Below are positions 61,901-64,000 of a stretch of DNA of 64,000 bases, piece by piece. The stretch is from positions 16,885,252-16,949,251 of the forward strand of contig OZ024783.1 of assembly GCA_964017065.1 (NCBI GenBank). Direction: 5' to 3'. Origin of the DNA: Haliclona indistincta (lineage: Eukaryota; Porifera; Demospongiae; Haplosclerida; Chalinidae). The translations under genes were made by a program, and so were the position numbers. The stretch's first letter is position 1. The number at the start of each line of letters is the position of its first letter. The notes below the pieces were generated by a model. The model was not told the DNA's origin and searched no databases. It saw nothing but the letters and a program-made list of their open reading frames with translations.

Positions 61901-61914
61901 GCTTGTGCTCATGA
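34913..61914 (+). CDS. Ankyrin-repeat / Roc-COR GTPase / Death-domain protein
   Basis: Exons with consistent phase: 34913-35017, 47550-47645, 49310-49408, 56336-56434, 57302-57374, 57557-57607, 59304-61336, 61475-61553 and 61607-61914. They total 980 codons plus an unidentified 5' end. The first five encode ankyrin repeats (for example YGYTALHCSALSGKASVAELL). A short Ser/Pro linker follows. The large exon holds the Roc GTPase (P-loop GPSRVGKTT, switch GGQPE, specificity motif GTHLD) and a COR-like region. The last exon is a Death-like domain (VLAEIRDVNHWKELGLQLGL...). The order resembles the non-kinase part of DAPK1, and such combinations are known as signalling or immune adaptors; the partner here is unknown. 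The first codon was not found. Introns carry many transposons, including a complete two-gene cassette in the first. Confidence 0.82.
35171..36029. mobile_element. ~860-bp MITE in the first recognised intron of the ankyrin gene
   Basis: The ends AATAGACAACTTTA and TAAAGTTGTCTATT are inverted. The arms extend imperfectly about 70 bp inward to CACTTCCGGAGTA and TACTCCGGAAGTG. The left arm also contains TGACGTCA. Small open frames inside (for example 35,744-35,941) have no recognisable domain. No transposase. Confidence 0.78.
36030..37390. other. Intronic stretch without recognised features
   Basis: No gene, RNA or repeat could be supported. It lies between two MITEs in the 12.5-kb intron of the ankyrin gene. 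Confidence 0.5.
37391..37626. mobile_element. PIF/Harbinger-like MITE with TTA target duplication
   Basis: The ends TACCGTGTTCACACT and AGTGTGAACGGGGTA are near-complementary and bounded by TTA on both sides. 3-bp TWA duplications are usual for PIF/Harbinger. The interior has repeated and inverted GGTTCGGTTC and CCCGGTT words. It lies about 95 bp upstream of the KDZ transposase start. Confidence 0.72.
37719..40241 (+). CDS. KDZ-family transposase (Kyakuja-Dileera-Zisupton-like), intact
   Basis: Eight exons: 37719-38443, 38502-38587, 38755-38946, 39002-39072, 39131-39299, 39389-39481, 39548-39722 and 39770-40241. All are GT/AG and in frame, giving 660 residues. A Cys/His-rich zinc module lies at about residues 160-196 (CLKC...HSC...C...CQPC). 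NHAWVSFQGFCEAYND follows. The RNase H-like core keeps an acidic triad: Asp343 in VTDGIWKLSFPHC, Asp539 in AYDNMCNL and Glu607 in GEQTFTWAGRF, plus HLRNHKNQAC between the last two. GGGHIDTWQPLY and HHLFYLHRMILRRN fit the animal members of the family. The start is the first in-frame ATG before the conserved region. It lies in an intron of the ankyrin gene, same strand, followed after 134 bp by the ATPase-PHD gene. No stops or frameshifts, so recent activity or domestication is possible. Confidence 0.82.
40321..40330 (+). promoter_or_regulatory. TATA box of the ATPase-PHD gene
   Basis: ATATAAAAGG lies in the 134-bp gap between the two cassette genes, about 47 bp before the ATG at 40,376. An initiator-like TCAGTTT sits near 40,344. 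The position fits an independent RNA polymerase II promoter for the second gene. Confidence 0.6.
40376..44323 (+). CDS. P-loop ATPase (DUF927/SF3-helicase-like) with C-terminal PHD-like finger, partner of the KDZ transposase
   Basis: Nineteen exons in continuous frame: 40376-40596, 40664-40810, 40896-41245, 41315-41684, 41738-41987, 42036-42203, 42265-42592, 42682-42720, 42773-42844, 42995-43057, 43108-43167, 43218-43271, 43329-43367, 43426-43470, 43521-43571, 43625-43693, 43745-43870, 43954-44031 and 44082-44323. They give 923 residues, or 908 if an optional 45-nt terminal intron is removed. Walker A is GEVSRGKT (265-272), Walker B-like is AFAYDDPDDD (307-316), a sensor-like CTPIIAANR is at 343-351, and Arg363 or Arg367 follows. 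The middle is acidic, from small phase-1 exons; then comes a basic segment; then a PHD-like finger (Cys855, Cys858, Cys873, His877, His882, Cys885, Cys900, Cys903). An ATP-driven DNA-handling or targeting role is inference. Exon 4 carries the ATPase core. Confidence 0.75.
42995..43571 (+). repeat. Array of similar small phase-1 exons in the ATPase gene
   Basis: Exons of 63, 60, 54, 39, 45 and 51 nt are all bounded in the same phase, and the first three encode related acidic peptides (DSVVAATE..SVVSSD, GSVDAATESVVASD, DSVSAVTEYSSD). The introns share TTAATTAGCAGACAGTG and GAAGGTTTGA-like borders. This points to local exon duplication. Any subset can be skipped without changing frame. Confidence 0.7.
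44500..45465. repeat. 19-bp minisatellite, about 50 units
   Basis: Tandem units of GTGTTTGTGAGCAATTTCT and close variants (GTGATTGTGAGCAATTTCT, with GATACTTTTCTGTGA variants). The period of 19 is not a multiple of 3, so each minus-strand frame cycles through the same 19-residue peptide. This produces overlapping open frames of up to 318 codons. It begins about 180 bp after the PHD exon. Confidence 0.95.
45470..47549. other. Intronic stretch without recognised genes
   Basis: The right part of the ankyrin-gene intron. An 80-codon frame at 46,653-46,895 has some cysteines (CKRCRAVKLPTC) but no recognised family or splice support. The downstream terminus of the KDZ cassette should lie here or in the satellite but could not be identified by eye. 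Confidence 0.4.
47646..48451. other. Intron segment, partly duplicated downstream
   Basis: About 47,695-47,752 (AGCTAGCAGATTATTGCAGTA and onward) matches 56,110-56,160 in the intron before the next ankyrin exon. The rest, up to the TTAA element, shows nothing recognisable. Confidence 0.45.
48452..49045. mobile_element. piggyBac-like MITE
   Basis: Flanked by TTAA on both sides (48,448-48,451 and 49,046-49,049), with ends CCCTTTAAT and ATTAGGGGTTAAAGGG giving short imperfect inverted repeats that start CCC. TTAA plus CCC ends are typical for piggyBac. The homologous intron at 56,160 lacks this DNA. No transposase. Confidence 0.72.
49148..49494 (+). repeat. Ankyrin exon module with flanking introns, copy 1
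   Basis: Exon 49,310-49,408 and about 150 bp of upstream and 90 bp of downstream intron match 56,170-56,524 around exon 56,336-56,434. The match resumes beyond the palindromes (51,418 onward against 56,525 onward). This is an intragenic tandem duplication that added one ankyrin repeat. Confidence 0.85.
49501..50480. mobile_element. Giant TTAA-flanked palindrome 1
   Basis: Flanked by TTAA (49,497-49,500 and 50,481-50,484). The ends GGGGACGGTTACCACTTTGC and complement continue as near-perfect arms of about 360 bp to a centre near 50,110. The left arm is interrupted by a MITE (49,630-49,886) that the right arm lacks. It belongs with TTAA-type elements. It has no coding potential and would give a very long RNA hairpin if transcribed with the ankyrin pre-mRNA. 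Confidence 0.9.
49630..49886. mobile_element. TGTGACCGGAT MITE nested in palindrome arm
   Basis: The ends TGTGACCGGATTTGGGAAAA and AAATCTGGTCACA form the inverted repeat, related to 28,636-28,882. The opposite palindrome arm (about 50,350-50,365) shows the uninterrupted sequence TATAAAATAGTCC in reverse complement. The insertion point and a likely 2-bp AA duplication can therefore be read directly. Confidence 0.82.
50485..51170. mobile_element. Giant TTAA-flanked palindrome 2
   Basis: It begins GGTGGCGGGATACCG directly after the TTAA at 50,481-50,484 that also closes palindrome 1, and ends CGGTATCCCGTCACC before TTAA 51,171-51,174. The arms are about 335 bp and nearly perfect, with the centre near 50,830. 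Because of the symmetry, overlapping open frames on both strands (50,705-50,911 and 50,744-50,950) encode nearly the same peptide and are not genes. The GGTGGCG end matches the MITE at 6,921-7,562. Confidence 0.9.
51177..51416. mobile_element. 240-bp MITE with CCAGTATTRTTAGCGACCAC ends
   Basis: The 20-bp terminal inverted repeats have one mismatch. The interior repeats GCTAAA and TTTAGCG words in both orientations and contains ATGAATCTCATTAAA, which is also found near the ends of palindrome 2. The target duplication is unclear. Confidence 0.78.
51502..51612. repeat. Small foldback
   Basis: TATAGGTTATAACCCATGGCTACC and the following bases are mirrored by GGTAGCCATGGGTTA and GGTAGCCTATA. The centre is near 51,548. 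A related word (GCCCATGGTATACGAGATATACCC) occurs near 52,442. Possibly a diverged member of the hairpin group. Confidence 0.65.
51613..53570. other. Long intron segment without recognised features
   Basis: No exon, RNA or repeat could be supported. Short open frames here lack motifs. Confidence 0.45.
53575..53745. repeat. 28-bp minisatellite
   Basis: About six tandem units of CCTTAGTTAGGAAGACCCTC plus CCGACGAT. The last units are altered to GACTTTGCGCAGTTAGG. Confidence 0.9.
53831..53975. repeat. 40-bp tandem repeat
   Basis: GACCGGTGGCAATAGCG recurs at 53,831, 53,871 and 53,911, with a diverged fourth copy near 53,952. Each is followed by a TGTGGCTGTTAGCG-like spacer. Confidence 0.88.
54023..54241 (+). 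other. Cys-rich exon-like open segment of unknown origin
   Basis: An ATG at 54,023 opens 73 codons (QEDKERSEFQVLHQDMALYA, then CLCSDECCRWQ) up to a possible GTACAT donor after 54,241. No homologous family is recognised. It lies inside an intron of the ankyrin gene and may be captured transposon DNA. Confidence 0.2.
54742..55096. mobile_element. Tc1/mariner-like MITE, 355 bp
   Basis: The ends CAGTACCGCTCACGAGTAAG and complement (one or two mismatches) are bounded by TA on both sides, as for Tc1/mariner. The interior is unusually GC-rich (repeated CCCGCG and CGCGGG words) compared with the AT-rich surroundings. Confidence 0.8.
55097..56169. other. Intron segment without recognised features
   Basis: Apart from 56,110-56,160, which matches 47,695-47,752, no repeat or exon could be supported. 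Confidence 0.45.
56170..56580 (+). repeat. Ankyrin exon module with flanking introns, copy 2 (empty of palindromes)
   Basis: Matches 49,148-49,494 plus 51,418-51,470. At about 56,522-56,530 (ACTATACTCCTGTAAAGTGC) it shows the intron as it was before the two palindromes and the MITE inserted in the other copy. Confidence 0.85.
57730..57795. repeat. CAT/CGT trinucleotide microsatellite
   Basis: Interrupted run of ATC, GTC and TCG triplets in an intron between the ankyrin exons and the GTPase exon. A CT-rich tract precedes the exon at 57,557 and acts as its polypyrimidine tract. Confidence 0.9.
58095..58303. mobile_element. Diverged MITE of the TACCGTATAG terminus family
   Basis: The ends TACCGTATAGTAGGAAGTTTTC and GAAAATTCCCGCTATAATGGTA are imperfect inverted repeats. 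The interior repeats GATAATATTTTT and CGCGAA words. This is the most decayed of the three family members in the window. Confidence 0.75.
58782..58902. repeat. Foldback with CCCGAGGG centre
   Basis: Arms TACCATGCCTACC...AATAACTATTAAT mirror each other around CCCGAGGGCGTAGCCCGAGGG (58,834-58,854). The centre resembles those at 3,172 and 34,488, while the arms are unrelated. Confidence 0.82.
59304..61336 (+). CDS. Roc-COR GTPase exon of the ankyrin/Death-domain gene
   Basis: This is the longest exon (2,033 nt) of the 34,913-61,914 gene. P-loop at 59,384-59,408; switch II-like DIGGQPEFHE at 59,834-59,863; GTHLD, the ROCO-type variant of NKxD, at about 60,083-60,097. A COR-like winged-helix part follows (SLEECAVIAEHCGISRADLK), then a region with LYYPLLLIPATGFVPLGQF and a Cys/His-rich tail (CCSKNKPQHVICSMRDC). 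GTP binding is expected. Whether it dimerises like other ROCO proteins is unknown. A frame extending to an in-frame ATG at 59,276 exists, but the CAG acceptor at 59,301-59,303 and phase continuity support splicing. Confidence 0.85.
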
Positions 61915-62098
61915 CCTCGTCATTCATGTGAGTATCACTGTAATATTATGGTATTATCATATTGAATATTAGCTAAAACACTGTTAACCACTCAGTCTAT
62001 CTAAATGAAATGCACGTTTTAATGTCAAAAAATCGCATGCATGCAGGATGTGCATAATTTCTGGTATAAATATGATTTTTGTCTATTTTGTTCACAGA

Positions 62099-62324
62099 AA
62101 CGGCTCTCCATGGCACTGCATCGGTATAGTACTAGGAAGATCTCTTATTCTCCTCATCTCCTCCTACCCTACTCACAGCAACCAGCACATCATGGTACCA
62201 AACCACCACTGGTGAGGAGCTATCACTGATCAGCTGTTCACTACCACTCATCTCAAGCAACTATTATACTACTTTAATTTTTATTAACTGAATTTGAGTG
62301 TGTCTATATATATACTTTAATAAA
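62099..62324 (+). other. 3' untranslated exon and poly(A) signal of the ankyrin/Death-domain gene
   Basis: A donor (GTGAGT at 61,928) after the stop and an acceptor (TTGTTCACAG) before 62,099 define a likely 3' UTR intron. AATAAA is at 62,319-62,324, followed by T-rich sequence. An open segment in this exon is short and not obviously coding. Confidence 0.5.
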
Positions 62325-62464
62325 AATAATTTTTTGATATGAAATATCCATCAGTGATACATGTGGCGGGTTAGATTGATCATAGTGAAACACAAATACT
62401 GTCAATGATTATACTATTGATCATTAATCTTGTTCAGCTGGATAGAAGCAACACAGGACTGCTG

Positions 62465-62560
62465 ACCAGCTACAAATGACCAGACTCTCACTAGCTGATG
62501 AGAAAGAGAATGAGCTTCTCCACTGCCAGGACTAACTACTGTGAGCTGAATCTACTCTGT
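62465..62560 (+). repeat. Fragment duplicated from or with 4,205-4,300
   Basis: GACCAGACTCTCACTAGCTG, GAGCTTCTCCACT.CCAGGAC and ACTACTGTGAGCTGA are shared with the left end of the window. The reading frame is not preserved here. It may be a leftover exon of a repeated gene family. Confidence 0.5.
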
Positions 62561-62884
62561 CTCTCTCTCCTTGCTATGCGATTTCTCAAAATTATTAGAG
62601 TAGGTGTTCAATTATGATAACCTCTCGACCTGACTTTTTGTTGAATTTTCATGGTCTAGCTACATGTAACCGAGTAAAGCTTCTTGGTTTCACAAAACAT
62701 GATTATATTCACAAGTACTATGAGAATGCCACACCTGCCTAATAGTGAAGTTGATCAGTATAATTTCTGTCGCTACCCAGTTATTGAAATCTGTTGCTAT
62801 GTGCCTTTGAATGCCAGGCGTACGTACATATATCTTAATCGTGGTCGAAACTTACCAGTGTGAGCAGTTTCAAACTTTCAATTA

Positions 62885-63830
62885 AGAGCTTGTACTATGC
62901 TGCACAATCCATGAGCTGCAAACTCGCCAACCTGATAGAGTCCTTGAAGATGCCTCCTCATTTGAGGACCTTCCTGCTGATCTCAAGGTCCAGGTACACA
63001 AGCTCAGTATAGCGTTTGATGGAGTGAGACAGAAAAAGATTGTTTTTGCACTAAAAGAAGTCACATCACTCTCTAAATTAGGTCTGCTTCATAGTGTCCA
63101 GAGTTTTGGTCGTATTGGAAGCAAATTTGTCACTACAACTTTATCCATCTAGACCTTCTTGCTGCCTGCTATATCTCTCAAAAAATACGTAGAACCAGAT
63201 GAGCATTCAATACAATTTGAAACTATTTTGAAAGAAGGTAGATTACTTAGTACTTTAGTACTTCAGTTTTATGCTGGTCTGACCAGGCTTACCGTTGAGA
63301 GTGTGTGAAACATTTTTGTTAGAATAAGTCGGAAGACCAATTCTGAACTGCATCTGTGAAGCACACATGATAAATCATTTTTAAGCAGCTTCTTTATTCA
63401 CTTCAATTATGAGTATATTTTTCTGGGGCTCTACTTCATAGGGCAATGGTCAATACGCTACTTCTTATTCTCCATCAGAACCATGGTGAAGGGACAATTG
63501 TGCTTGAACCTTTCTTGTTGTAGTGATGATAGTTTGGCTATTCTGCTAGCAAGTTCTCCTGAGCATATGCATGCTGGGACATCTTCTACATCAGATATCT
63601 TGGCGCCTTTACAAAAGTTAATATTGAACAATGGATTCACAGACAGTGGGATACCGTACATTGCCCGAGCTATTGAGTCCAACACATTGAAATCACTGAC
63701 AGCTGGTACGGGCAGTATAACCAACATGGGACTGGTGCCACTGTTGGAAGCACTACCAAGACAGCATTCACTGGAGAAGTTACGATTGATATGGACATTG
63801 TCATCACATCCAGATGAATCCCTATAAAAT
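62885..63830 (+). pseudogene. NLR-type (NACHT-LRR) gene remnant
   Basis: The frame from about 62,885 reads TRQPDRVLEDASSFEDLPAD, AFDGVRQKKIVFAL and LGLLHSVQSFGRIG. After a frameshift near 63,130 it continues YNFIHLDLLAACYISQ, the helical motif that follows the NACHT in many NLRs. After more breaks, 63,483-63,827 encodes leucine-rich repeats (LQKLILNNGFTDSGIPYIARAI, TNMGLVPLLEALPRQHSLEKLRL). The P-loop part of the NACHT is absent upstream. The gene may run past the window edge. It lies next to the Death-domain gene, which suggests an immune-gene neighbourhood. Confidence 0.72.
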
Positions 63831-64000
63831 TAAGATTAGAGAGTGTGTACGGACAAGTTCATTGATGGAGTTAGAACTAGAACCTTATTCTCCGGCCATC
63901 ATTACAATCAGAAGAGGCAGTAAAACTGAGACTCCAGAGTGTGATGAAAAGTCTTTTAAAGTCGTTTTCGCTCGATCATGCAGGTGCATGGAGTGTTGAT
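63831..64000. other. Window edge, unresolved
   Basis: A short open frame runs to the end, beginning in a different frame from the leucine-rich repeats. It may be a further frameshifted piece of the NLR remnant. Confidence 0.3.

Overview
The window is intron-rich, AT-rich eukaryotic DNA packed with non-autonomous DNA transposons, foldback elements and minisatellites. Many introns are only 45-100 bp. The gene content is an ankyrin/Roc-COR/Death-domain gene, an NLR-type remnant, LRAT-domain genes, and EnSpm-like and KDZ-like transposases. This suggests a basal metazoan, most likely a marine sponge (demosponge). That assignment is inference from gene content, not from a diagnostic marker.

Left part (1-14,300). 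No host gene was recognised. A ~1.9 kb unknown repeat (4,740-10,133) has a second copy at 30,476-32,478, and the second copy serves as an empty site for two insertions in the first: a 2.26 kb TIR element with a 7-8 bp target duplication, and a Helitron-like element inserted between A and T. A CR1/L2-like LINE endonuclease is split by an hAT-like MITE. A different LINE 3' end, a 207 bp GT tract and a ~400 bp GACT tract follow.

Middle part (15,000-34,600). A 101-bp minisatellite precedes a two-gene EnSpm/CACTA-type unit: an open 7-exon coiled-coil gene followed by a frameshifted transposase. Next comes a 100-bp tandem array in which each unit is a phase-0 48-nt mini-exon plus a 52-nt intron with splice signals. 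It can be read as one gene of about 245 residues. There is an LRAT-domain pseudogene, an intact LRAT-domain gene and a tRNA-Leu(CAG).

Right part (34,900-62,300). One large plus-strand gene encodes ankyrin repeats, a Roc GTPase with a COR-like region and a C-terminal Death domain. Its introns are full of mobile elements. The first recognised intron (12.5 kb) carries a complete two-gene transposon cassette in the same orientation: a KDZ-family transposase (8 exons, 660 aa, D/D/E retained) and, 134 bp downstream behind a TATA box, a 19-exon gene for a DUF927/SF3-like P-loop ATPase ending in a PHD-like finger. Both are open over all exons. A later intron holds two TTAA-flanked giant palindromes that share one TTAA. 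The window ends in a broken NLR-type gene with leucine-rich repeats.

All calls come from reading the sequence. No database search was run. Exon models rest on splice consensus and frame continuity.
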